Of a stretch of DNA of 64,000 nt, positions 12,712-24,080 are shown piece by piece (position 1 is the stretch's first letter; each line of letters opens with the position of its first letter). A model generated the notes under the pieces. That model was not told the DNA's origin. It worked only from the letters and a program-made list of their open reading frames with translations, and ran no database searches. Position numbers and translations under genes: made by a program. The stretch comes from Malania oleifera (lineage: Eukaryota; Streptophyta; Magnoliopsida; Santalales; Ximeniaceae), in NCBI RefSeq assembly GCF_029873635.1, contig NC_080417.1, forward strand, positions 29,659,682 through 29,723,681, in the 5' to 3' direction.

Positions 12712-14369
12712 TGTAAAAACCCAATATATGAAAAATGGGTTTAAATATTAAGAGGGGCAAAATTGGAAATTTTCGGGTCAAGGGCTATAAAAGGAAATTT
12801 CTATTACTTCTTCATTAAGTAAACTCAATCCTCTCTCTCTCTCTCTCTAAACTCTCTCTACTCTCTCCTTCTCTCTAAAATTCTTCGCCGATCGTGGACG
12901 AAATCGAAAAACGGAAGCTATCACGAGAATTGTGGAAGGATTCTCTACAACTTCTACGGATCAGAATCTCATTTTAAAGATTTTCAAGTTTCGGCATAAA
13001 ATCGAGGTAAGGCTCAGTTTTTAATTCTGATCTGGTAGTTTTGTAGGTATCAGTCTTGTGAGTATATTCTGTATTATGATTTGTAGGTTTTGAAACTCGG
13101 TTCGCTGTTTAAGGACCTTGGAGTTTGGGATTTGCTTACAGGGTTAAGGTAAGGGGAACTATGTTTATATTGGTTATTTTTGAAATCGGATTCGGTGGAA
13201 CTGTGGTCCACGGTCCTGTGTATGTTTTGGCTACTCATTTGGGGGGATCTAACGGGGAAAACTATGGTGTTTTTCATTATTATAGTTTTGGAAAAAAGGG
13301 GGCAACGGGCTGAATCCCGGGTTTTGTTGAAAATCGAGTATATGTGTGATTTATACTATGATATTGGAATGACCGTGCCTTGACTTTGTTTAAACTGTAT
13401 TTGTTTGGAAAACCAGGATTTAGATTACCAAATGAGTGTGGTTTGTTTGGTTATATGAGCATGCATGTGTGTGTGATATGTTGAAGTGCTAATAGGAACG
13501 TGATTCCGAAATTGTTCCAGGTACTGAGAGTGGCCGGCTCTATATCTAAGGGCGTGTGTATCACCAGCCATGTTGGTAAGAGTGGCTGGCTCTATATCCG
13601 AGGGCGTGAGCCTATTCCGGCAGATCAAGCCGAAGGGTGTGGATCCACCAGTTAGCGCCGGTACAATGCCATGGGAGTCGAGGACTAGCGATGTGCCGGT
13701 GGCGCCGTGCTTCGCGGGTTAGCTACGGGCCAACGTCGGAATGCCAGACCTGCTTCGAGCCGATGGGTATGATGACACCGGGTTACTTATCATGTGTGTG
13801 TATTGTTACGGGGTTATGTATAAATGGCTGTCGTGTGCGTGCATGTGTGCACTGTGTAAATTAGTACTGGATTGCTTTCAACTACTTGTATGTTGTGTCA
13901 TGATAACACTCAAATGCCACACACCGATATAACCTATGTTCTTCCTTACTGAGAGGTGTCTCACTCCTACTATACGTACATTTTTATAGGTCCTTCGAGT
14001 AACTGGAACTAGCGTCCCGGTGTAGGGAGCGTAATGGCCGGTGTACTGCGTTAGCGCTTGGGTAAGTGTTAGGACTGTAGTTTTGTTGGGTTGCCATTTT
14101 GAGTTGTGTTTGGGCACCCAATTTGTATGTTTTGTTAGAGCCATGTTCTGCTCTTATATAGACTCTGGTATGGTACTGTATATATTGATATAGAATGACC
14201 TTTTTTCCGCTGTGTATATGTGGTGATTGGATGCGTCTAGGGTGCTTGGGAACCCCACGGGGTCCGACCTTCATCCATTGTACTGTATCTTTTGATGATT
14301 GTATGATACAGGGACATGTTAGGTTACATTCTCACCTCTGGGTCCCATTTCAGGGTTCGGGGCATGACA
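12712..14369 (+). mobile_element. Solo Gypsy-type LTR H inside LTR B
   Basis: Starts TGTAAAAACCC and ends GGGGCATGACA. The flanks attgg (12707-12711) and gttag (14370-14374) match at 3 of 5 positions, with two transitions, consistent with a decayed target duplication. A TATA box (CTATAAAAGG) lies at 12785-12794, followed by a CT-rich leader. Landmarks shared with the other Gypsy-type LTRs are CTTACTGAGAGGTGTCTCAC near 13946 and TTCCGCTGTGTATATG near 14204. A duplicated segment with GGCTCTATATC occurs at about 13525-13610. Confidence 0.75.
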
Positions 14370-15237
14370 GTTAGGGACACCAAGGGTATTATTAGTATTG
14401 TTTTAAAACGTTTTAGCACAATTAACCCTATTTATAAAATTTAACTGCAGTAAAAAATTTTCCTAACCCGAGAGCACCAGTTGACCGAAAGTGAGGTTCG
14501 GTTGACCAAATGACCAAGTTTAGTCGACTGAGAGAAATTTGAACTGAAAGTTCGGTCGACCGGACGAAGTGTCCCAAGGGCAATTTTTCATTCTAGCGTG
14601 GTTCGATCGACCGTGTGGATTTGAACTGAGTGGTTCAGTCGACCGGGCTATTGTGGCATCTCTTGAGGACTTTCAGTCAGCTAGGGCGTTAAAGTACTTT
14701 TCTAGTCGATCGACCAAAAGGTCAAAGTGTTGACCAGGGGAAGCTCGATCGACCAGCATAATTGAACTGGTCTTGTTCGGTCGACCGAGACATGGTCAAA
14801 CTATTGACCTGGTGACCGGTTGGGTCAACCAACAGATTTACACTGTGAAGTTACGGTTGACCGAACATGCATTTTTAATGCATTTCGGTTCTATTTCCTT
14901 ATGCAATCACCCTATTCGTATGATGATTAAATTTAAGAAGATATGGTATATTTTTATAAATTATAGGGAGTCCTAAGGTCAGTCTAGGTCTTCTTTAGGA
15001 CACCGAAAAAATTCGACGTCTGTCGACCGAAGGGTGATCCCTAAGGTCTTTCTATGGTCTGTGTAGGTACCTTAAGTCCAACCAGGGTCAATTTGAGCAT
15101 ACCTACTTATCATGCACGATGCAAATTATTACAAACCATAGGAGTGTACTGTCCATAATAATATTATATCCCAGAATGAAGAAAGTGAAAAAGAATTACG
15201 AATGCAACACAGAACTTCTTCATTCATTGACATGAAC

Positions 15238-17524
15238 TGTAATGACCCAAAGATTGAAATAATTAGGAAATATAATGAATGAAATGGATTTTTGGAGAAA
15301 AAAAAAAGGGAAAAGGAAGGATTTAAGAAAGAAAAGCAGGCCTTGTCGATGAATGTCCTATCTTCGTCGACGAGTGTCCATCTAAAATCGTCAACGAATC
15401 CAATTCCTCGTCGACGAAGGAATCCCGAGAGAGTATATTTTGGAACTCTGAATTTCGTCAACGAAGGTATCTTCTCATCAATGAAGTCTCTACAGTGCCT
15501 CGTCGACGAATCCACGTGTCTCATCGACAAAGTCCTATCTATAAATAGGCTTTTCCTTCATTTTCAGCGTAAAACTAGGGAATTCTCTTCTTCTCTCTCT
15601 AAAATACAAACTCTCAGCCTTCTCTCTTCGATTTCGGGCCAGATTTGACCCGATTTGACGATCCGGAACCACCACAAGGTTAGTAGGATCATTCGCTACA
15701 AGGCTGTAGGAGCTGATCGTTGGGTTGTGGGGTTTGGGAAACATCCCAAAATCAAGGTAAGTGAGTTATTTTGGGATTTCCTTAACGAATATTGTTATTT
15801 GGAGCCTAGAAAATAGTAAATAAGTGTTTTTTGTAATATTTGAGTTAATTGGAATTTATTTTAATTAAGTTAGGATTTTTGGATTCAAGGTCTAGGTGAA
15901 CGCTGTGGGTATCAGTTCGGGGATCCTACAGGCATAGTTTGAAAGTCAGGTAAAAAAGAAATTTATATATTAAATTAGGTTTTCATGAATTAAAAAGGAT
16001 TATGTGCTATTTATGTAAATGTGTTTTTATGTGAGTTAAAAATGTCAGTCATGAAATTTATGTTTTCTAAGCCTAGGAATGTTTATATAGCTATATGTGA
16101 AAGTAAACGAATGAAAGTGAAAGGTATTTTCTAAGGAAGTAAGTAAGGAATGAAATGCATTTTCAGCATATATATGTTAAATGTGGGTTGACTTATTTTG
16201 TAAGGAATGTATATGAATTTTACTATTAAATTGTGTGGCATGAGATTCTGTATAAATATATGTTAAATGTATGAGATGAAGGCTAAGTAAGTAAAGTATT
16301 GAGATTAAAATATGATATGGACAATGTTGCTTATGTATGTTAAATGCAACTATGTAAATGTAAGACAGCTGAAAGATAGTCATGTTAGCAGATTCTAGCG
16401 CATTTCTATGTGGACTAACAAATGATGGCTAAAGACTAGCTGTAGTACGAAGGAATGAAATGAAAATGTTATGCAATGAAATGACAATGAAATGAAATGA
16501 CAAATGTGAACAATGTAAATGGGAAAAAGTCACTTAAAGTGAAATGAAATGTGATGTTTAAAGCTATAAACATGAATAGATGTGTATTAATGAATAATGA
16601 CAGAAAGGAATAAAATATTATGATATTAGAAGTATTTATGTATGTAAAACATGTTACGATTGGGCGAGGCAAACTCTTCGCCTGAGGGCTTGCTGAGAAA
16701 GGCGAGTGCACTAGTAACTTCAGATGTGGCAGTAGCTGCATAACGTACGAGGACAGAGGGAACCTATTTGTATGGGTAAATAGATTTTCCTATCCTTAGG
16801 GCCTTTGCCGGTAAACTATTTTTGAATGCATGAGTACGAGATTAAGTTAACACTTGAGGGCTTACTGAGTAAGGTGAGTGCCCTGGTATGCTTTAATTGT
16901 GACCTTAGGATTACCTATGTATCAGAGCAGGGGTGCTACTTGTATACGCGGGTAATCACCACTGTCCTTAAGTAATCTCGTGGGTTAAACCTTTGCATGT
17001 GATTATTTAGGTTCAGAAAACGATTTCAATGTTATGTGATGATTTGAAAATGTAATTGAAATGATATCTATTTACCTCATGTTGGCCACATGCTGTTTTA
17101 ATATGTATGTTTCTTCCCTTACTGAGATGTGTCTCACCCGAATATGAATGTTTCTTTTTCAAAACATCCTCGAGGTCGGGCTTAGGGAGCTTGAGGGTAT
17201 TTAGTGTTTTTGAGGAATATAAAGAAACATGGATGTTTTGGATGTAAATATATATGTTTTATGTTTTATGTCGTTTTATGTCTAAGGATATTGGGGGATG
17301 AATGGTTGTGAAAATACTAAAATATTTTGGGTGATGTATGAATCTATGGAAATGCAGGTAATAAATGGTTTATTATGGATTATAGTTAGAATTAGTAAAC
17401 TCTGGTATAATGTTATACGAAGATTATGTTATGTTTTCCGCTGTGTATGTTATAGATTATGTATTATTAGGAGTTTATTAGGTATAAAGCACCGGACTTG
17501 GGTTTAAAGGTTCGAGGCATTACA
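15238..17524 (+). mobile_element. Solo Gypsy-type LTR F inside LTR B
   Basis: 2,287 bp, TGTAATGACCC to GAGGCATTACA. The flanks tgaac (15233-15237) and cgaac (17525-17529) match at 4 of 5 positions. A TATA box (CTATAAATAGG, about 15539-15549) is preceded by five or more CGTCGACGA-type motifs (about 15345-15530). It is clearly related to solo LTR G (34995-37303), sharing the long stretch with 'gattgggcgaggc' and 'ttgagggcttactgagtaagg'. No internal domains, so it is a solo LTR. Confidence 0.85.
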
Positions 17525-17902
17525 CGAACACCGCATGCCATCATGATATGTCTTTCAGTTCAAGTACGCGTGTGAGGTGAACCTACATGCAAACCTTAGT
17601 ACAACTATCAGTACCAAGAGTATTTGTCATGATCAAAACTGGGTGTGACCTATCAGGTCAACATAAAGCAAGCCACAACCTAATAGCCATAACTAGCATG
17701 CAAATTATATCACTGCACCCGCCATGCAGGAGGCTTTCAACACAAGCATGCTTTCGAGTAGTTCAATCAACAACTCATAAAAGAAATGAACTATCCAACA
17801 TATGACATGAACAGTAACTAACAATGGATAGTTATGAGATTGGTGTAGAGTTGTTCTCATAAGAGCATACAGACATATAAGCATAAATAAAAATTGAGAG
17901 CA

Positions 17903-17907
<5 letters not shown>

Positions 17908-17942
<35 letters not shown>
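17908..17942. repeat. (TA)n microsatellite
   Basis: About 17 TA units directly next to the palindrome at 17940-18029. Confidence 0.95.
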
Positions 17943-17945
<3 letters not shown>

Positions 17946-18029
17946 GAGGGGAAGCATTCGTCTTTCATATCTATATCTATATATATATATAGATATAGAT
18001 ATGAAAGATGAATGCTTCCCCTCAATTAT
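17940..18029. repeat. 90-bp near-perfect palindrome
   Basis: Two 45-base arms meet at 17984/17985 with a single mismatch. The outer arm reads ATAATTGAGGGGAAGCATTC and returns as GAATGCTTCCCCTCAATTAT; the centre is TA-rich. It can form a long hairpin or cruciform and gives matching frames on both strands. It may be a small foldback element. Confidence 0.95.
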
Positions 18030-19229
18030 GCACTCGACTCATTTAATGCCTTTTTCTTATTTTTCAAATCATTTAGCCAAGAGATCTAGATTTTTAATGA
18101 TATATGCTTGGCTTTGGATGAATAGGCTTAAAGGACCAAAAAGTAACAATATATATTTCTTTAAGTGAGCTAAGCCAATATTGCCTCTATTGATATGAAT
18201 TTTAATGCGTGTGAGGGGCACGAGTTCAGAATGGCTTTCCATTTAAACTACTCGTGCATAGGTTTCATTAGGACTATGACTTTTCTCTAACTTTGAAACC
18301 CAGTGCAATTAATTTAGCCATTCAACTTTCCTAAAGATATGAAGCTCTAAGGATTTGACTTTGAAGGATTGAGAGCTTGTGACAAAAATTAGAATGAATA
18401 CTCTTAAAGTTTTAATTACTTATTAAGTTCTGAAGAGTAATTTGAAGTGAGCACATGCAAATAGTATTGAGATAGTTTTATGATAGTGAATTCATTCAAA
18501 CAATTTAGATAAAGAGCAACGAGAAGAGCATGAATTTTGGAACACTACTCTTTGGTGATTGAAAAGTATCCTTTAGGTATGATCATACAGAGGAGTAAGG
18601 ATACGAACCGAGGAATGGGTGAAACCTTACCGAATATGATCGTGGTTTGGTAAGAATTTCCTATGGAGGATACGGTGAACCAAAATTAGAAGATTTTTAT
18701 ATTTTAAGCACAAAAGGGAATATTTTGGTTAATCAGTGAAACTAGAATCCCTTAGTGGTTGCCTCTAATTTTGATTATGGAAGGATGTCTTTAAGTAAGC
18801 ACTAGTTAGAATAGGGACTAATGATCATTAGTGCTTAAGCTTAGAGTGATGACTAAGCAATGGTTAAGGCTTTTATGTTCTATGATGGGTTTAGGATTAA
18901 ATGATATATAGTGTGAGATGGATTCCCTAAACCACAAGCTAGTGCAATGAACAAAAGGTATGCTTAGTTTTAGATATTAATATTTAAGCGTGAGTTAAGC
19001 AATTTGAAATTTAAATACATGGCAAACATGTCATGTCCATTTGGAAGTGGATTTTTATTCAAGCAACCAATAATTTCATATTTCAACCAAGGAATATATG
19101 TATTAAGTTCAGATCGGCTATTTTGCTTGAATTTCCGTATTGACTTAATTTTTCAAGATCCTTAGTATGTAAAGTTTTGAATAGTGGACAAATACTAAGT
19201 TTTTACAATTTCAGCCCGAACCACTTCCT

Positions 19230-20598
19230 ATGCCTTTAGACGACACTACACCTTATAGCTAATCCTAAATGTTAAGGAAGAATTATGTGATCATGCAATT
19301 CCTGTTTGAGTAAATTCTTCCTTGAATTTCAAGGGGTTTGTTTTCTTAACAGCCCATACCATTTTTCTATCTTTGATTCTTGATGGGTTAGGACTAGAAA
19401 ATACTTTGACTCTCCAAACGTATTTGCATTTAACACCTTTCTTTTTAAACGGGCAATCAAATTTTATGTGCCCCTTCTTTTTACATAAAGCACATTAGGT
19501 ATGGGTATAAGGACCGGAGGAGGTACTAGTATAATCATCAGACTCTCTCACAAAGTACCCTATATACATATTTTTCTTCTTTTTATTTCTAACTCCATTA
19601 TATCATATACCTTCCCTATCTAAGGTCATCTTTTGTGAACTTAACAACTTATTAAAGTTGTCCTTGCCTCTAGTGAGCATATAGATGATCTTCGCTTGGT
19701 CTTCTACTTTCTTTTCTAGATCTTGCATTTTTTTACCTTTCAAGTCTTTGCAAACACTTTGTAATTTTATGAATTCATTGGATATTGTGTTTACTTTACA
19801 GTCAAGTTCAGTAATGAGAAGATCCTTTTTATTATCACTTGAAATTTGAGATCTTACAACATTCAAATTTTTTCTAATTTTTCATTCTTGTTTACTAACT
19901 GTTTGATTTTTAAATCATTTTCCCTTTTAACAAGAACTTTTGATTCACATTCTTTCAAAGATGTCTCATACTTGTTTTTCAAAGCAGCATATCTTTTGTT
20001 AGCTTTAACAAGTGACTTATGAATTCTAATATATTCAATTTGCAGTTCTTTATAAGTAGACATGCTTTCACTATCAGTACTATCACATGATTCAGAATCA
20101 GATACAACATTTAAATCATCACATGGATCATTTTCAAATTTATCTAATAAACTGGAAGGAGTTGAGATTACCGCATCATTAGTCAAAGCAACAAAGCACG
20201 AGTTACCTCCTTCAAGATTCGTAGAGCTTGAGTCACAAGGAGTGATCACTTTATTTTGCATGGATGCTCCATATCTCCTCTTAAGTTCATCCCAGATCTC
20301 TTTAGCACTGTTACATGCCATAACCTCATAAACAATATTCGAATCTAAAGCATGCAGCAAGGTATTCAAAGCATCAAAATTTACTTGCACTAAGTTTCTA
20401 TCATTATCATCCAACTCATATTCAGATTTAGGAACATTAACACAATCAATGGTTTTTATAGACACAATGTCACCTTGATCAATGACTTTCCAAAACCTCC
20501 AATTTAAGCTTTCACAAATACAGTCATTCTGAATTTCCAAACAACATAATTTTCACCACAAAATACTAGAGGGTTCGTGACTAACCTTCCCTCACATG
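19230..20598 (-). pseudogene. Element K gag body with coiled coil and CCHC knuckle
   Basis: Minus-strand frames at 19863-20540 and 19603-19866 encode a gag-like region (NWRFWKVID, then AKEIWDELKRRYG), an acidic Ser-rich stretch, a long Lys/Glu-rich coiled coil (about 60-225 of the first frame and most of the second), and, past a stop near 19600, a CCHC knuckle CALCKKKGHIKFDC near 19460-19500. This is the layout of SIRE-like Copia gag. The usual middle gag segment between the WDELK motif and the acidic tail is missing, which looks like an in-frame deletion. The gag start lies across element D at 28651-28678. Confidence 0.75.
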
Positions 20599-20603
20599 AA
20601 TGG

Positions 20604-22315
20604 TGTTAGCCCGGAACGCTACACTATCTTGGTTTACATGTTTTGATGATATTAACCTATTTGTTGTTCCTAGTAATTTCCATCCCTATAAATCTTATCT
20701 AGTACAAGTACAAAGTGTCGGATACACAGAGGTACCAAATTAGATGCAAAGATCGGACCGAGTAGACATCAAATAGTAAAGATAGGAAGGACGCTGACTC
20801 GAAAGCACCAAAGCACATCCTGAAGTTTTTATTGTATATAAATTAATTGTAATAAGGGTTGAATGAGTGAGTGCATATTGTAACTCTTGCGATGTGTGTC
20901 TTGCATGATTTTTGAGTAAGAGTTGAGCCATTGCATAAGCATACTAAGACACATGAGCATATAGGATTGCACTAAAGACATAAACACAAACTCACCTTTC
21001 CTGGCTTTCAAAGTTAAACTTAAAGAGTTTGTTAAATGAATTCTAAACTCAAATATATTTTCTAAAGAGATAAGTTTTCAAACATCTTAGTATTTGGAAC
21101 ATCTTCATACTTAGTCCCGGTTTTATCAAAACGAGTCTTGTGTCCTAAAGGTTCAAAGAAAGTCAAGTATATTTATAAAAGAACATACTAAGCATATAAG
21201 ATATCAAAATGGGTTTTCAAACGTGTTTTATTAATCAAGATATCTTATATTCAAAATAAAACTCATTTGGATAATTTTTAATCTTCATTATACTTAATAC
21301 ATTTCGTATACTTTTGTCCAAGAATGTTTTGAGTCATTAAAACGCTTTTTGATAAGGAAAAACAAAGCAATCGTCACTACCGTAGTGCTGCCTTGAGTCT
21401 TGAACACCTTTCGGTATTTTGGGCATAACTTTTGCTAAAAGAGTCTAAATTGGACGATCTTTGAGTCTCTACAAATCTAAGAAAAAATGCCACAACTTTC
21501 ATGTTGATGACTTTTTCTAATTCTGGGACCTCCTTGACGAACGCAGGGGATTCATCAACGAGGTGCAATATATGATTAGTCGACGAGTCCAACGGGCAGA
21601 ATGATGCTAACGGACACAAAATGGCTAGTTTACCAAATAAAATATCTTTTCTTCCCCCCAACGGTTAGTTAATGGCTCCTAAGGCTCTTGGGCTATACAA
21701 GCTATTAGACTTGTATTAACATGGTTTTAAAGGTCTTTGATCATTGTTACTAAAAAACATCATTTTATACAAAACCTAACACATTGCATATTAGTTCTTC
21801 ATTACATGTGCTCATTCTCTCTTGCTCACTTATTGTGTTTGATTCAATCCTTGGGAGAATAGTGTGAGGTTTGAGTTGTAAATCATATTTGCTCATTGTA
21901 AGGACCATTCTTTGTAATCTTCCATCTTCTTGTGAAAGGTTCTTTATGAACCAAGTTATAAGGTTCTTTGTGAACCGAATCGATAAAGGCTCTTCGTGAG
22001 TGGTAGGACTTTGTTCCAGAGTTTGTAAGGCTTGCTCCGCTATAGAAGGAGTGATTATAGTGGATTGTGGAATCCTTGGCTTGGTGCTAAGGTGTGGACG
22101 TAGGCTTGGTGCCGAATCACGTAAAAATACTGGTGTTGTTCTTTCTCTCCCTTACACTCTTTATTTTATATCTTGTGCGTGATTTATATTTATATTGAGA
22201 TATAATTTCTTATATCTTGCCAAAGAGTTTTTATTTTTTAGAAAAATATGTATTCCGCGAAAAGAGTCTATTCACCCCCCTCTAGACTATACACTCTGGG
22301 CTGGGACTCCCAATA
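20604..22315 (+). mobile_element. 5' LTR of element D
   Basis: 1,712 bp, TGTTAGCCCGG to GGGACTCCCAATA (terminal CA changed to TA). Closely matches the 3' LTR. The TATA region near 21690 reads GGGCTATACAAGC, lacking four bases present in the 3' LTR (GGGCTATAAATACAAGC). It contains a few GTCGACGA-like motifs (about 21535-21590). Its end region repeats 'ttcttcgtgagtgg'-type segments (21930-22010). Confidence 0.9.
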
Positions 22316-22317
22316 AG

Positions 22318-22329
22318 TGGTATCAGAAC
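22318..22329 (+). promoter_or_regulatory. Primer-binding site of element D
   Basis: TGGTATCAGAAC, two bases after the 5' LTR; matches the plant initiator tRNA-Met site with one change. Confidence 0.9.
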
Positions 22330-22375
22330 AAGGCGCTTGTATTTTTCAGAGTAAAATCCAGAGCGTAAACGATCA

Positions 22376-24080
22376 ATGGAGTATTCGGTGAGCACCCCTT
22401 CTCATGGACGATTCGTATATCAACCACCGATGTTCAACGGTTCCAACTACCATGCGTGGAAAAATAAAATGACCGTCTTCATTCAAGCATACGACTCGAA
22501 TTTGTAGGAGATCATCTCCAGAGGAAACTTCTCAATCACAAAGAAAAATGAGAATATTCCAAAGGCTTTATTGGAACAATCACCAAGCCAAAAAAGGTTA
22601 GTTGAACTCAATTTTAAAGCAATGCATATTATTTATTGTGCTTTAAATGATGTTGTACATAGTTTTATTTGCGAATGTAAAACCGCATTACTTAAAAACA
22701 TCTATGGAAACCCATCTCAAAATGAACAAACAAAAATATGCATGCTAGTTAGAGAATTTGAGTTGTTTAAATTAAATGATAGTGAAGAAATTTTTTCCAT
22801 GCTCACTCATTTCACACACCTCATAAACAACTTGAAAGCATTTGGTAGAATTTATTCATTATAAGATTATATTCAAAAAATTCTCCAATCTTTACCTAAG
22901 TCATCTATGATCATTGAAGAAGCAAGAAATCCAGAAAAACGTAAGATAGAAAATGGTCTTATCTTAAAATCATCTTGTGCTAATCAACAAAAATTAATTG
23001 AAGATAATAATATTGCATTCTTCACAAAAGAACTTAAGAAACTTTTAAGTAAGAGAATGCAACAAAAAGAAAAAGAAGAGTCATGCATTGAATGTTGTGA
23101 TTGTACTAACTCTAGGCATGCCATGATAAATTGTCCCCTAAATCAAAATGAAGAAAATTTTCTAAATAGGGATCATAATGCCATAAATGGTGCTACTTGG
23201 GATCAAAATTGATGGATTAGCCACCGATGATGAAAATGAGAAAGAAGCACATCCTTGCTTCATGGCTAACGAACAAGAAGATGAAGTAAGTTCGGATGAG
23301 GAGGATTATGCACCTTCATATGATGAAATTGTGAATAGTTGTGTTAAATTGTTTGATGAATTACTTTTAGAAAAAAGGAAGAATAAAAATGTTAATAAAG
23401 AGCTTACTTTGTCAAAGCAAATGGAATTTTCTTTGAAAGAAGAAAATGAATCTCTTAAAAGGAAAAATGAAGAGTTTGTTTTAAATTCTCAAAAAGAGCA
23501 TGAAACTTTAAAAGAAAAGATAGAATATTGGAAGGAAAATTGTCAAAATCTAAAAGTAAGGAGCCTTGTCTTTGTTCTATCTTGAAAGAAGAAAATTACT
23601 CCTTAAAAAGGGAAAATGAGGAGCTTATAGAAAAGACTCAAAAAGACCATAGATCTTTTCAAGTTGAGGTGAAAATTTTGAAAAATAAAATTGAAAATAT
23701 TTTGAAGGAAAATACTATCTTGAAAAAGAAAAATGAAGATCATGGCAAAGTAATAAGAGGAAAAGAAAATTCCAAAAAATCTTTGGGAGTTAATAAAAAT
23801 AATGTTTCCAAAAATAATTCAAAATCCTCTCATAAATCACAAGGTTGTGCCTCAATAAGTAAAAATAATGCAAATAAGTCAAGACTATCACATGAAAACA
23901 AGATTTGTTTATATTGTGAAAGAAAGGGTCATATTAGATATTTTTGCCCTTGTAGAGGAGAAAGAGGCAAAGAGAGGAAGATGTAATGGGTTGTCAAGAA
24001 AAGAAACCCATTGGGACCCAAAGGAGAGTGGGTACCCAAAGTTACTTAGTCCGATTAAACACCGCTTCCTTAGAACCTAG
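22376..24080 (+). pseudogene. Element D gag with two CCHC knuckles and coiled coil
   Basis: An ATG at 22376 opens a frame like MEYSVSTPSHGRFVYQPPMF, then NGSNYHAWKNKM, the typical start of SIRE/Maximus-like Copia gag (target-sequence FxGxNYxxWKxxM). Segments follow in order: the gag UBN2-like domain (22571-22864 and 22907-23212), a first CCHC knuckle (CCDCTNSRHAMINC, about 23091-23132), an acidic stretch, a Lys/Glu coiled coil (23280-23760), and a second knuckle (CLYCERKGHIRYFC, about 23911-23952). Stops at about 22504 and 22861 and at least three frame changes break it. Gag would form the particle core; the knuckles bind RNA. No protease or integrase follows. Confidence 0.88.

Larger units (their letters stand above)
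11614..17663 (-). mobile_element. Solo LTR B with two nested solo LTRs
   Basis: It begins TGTTAGCTTTGGTGC and ends GGTCAACA, flanked by a perfect 5-bp duplication taaag (11609-11613 and 17664-17668). Without its two insertions (12712-14369 and 15238-17524) it is about 2.1 kb, close to the 2,178 bp of LTR K, and it resembles LTRs K and A throughout. There is no internal region, so it is a solo LTR left by recombination between the two LTRs of a former Copia element. The middle piece (14370-15237) carries the GGTCGACC motif array. Confidence 0.88.
17664..19230 (-). other. Non-coding internal region of element K (continued)
   Basis: AT-rich, with no recognisable pol motif. Contains a (TA)n run (17908-17942) and the long palindrome at 17940-18029. 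It adjoins the gag end on its right. Confidence 0.55.

Noticed and set aside
17705..18168. Open frames on both strands with YLYIYID wording
   Set aside because: They arise from the TA run and palindrome, and mirror each other.
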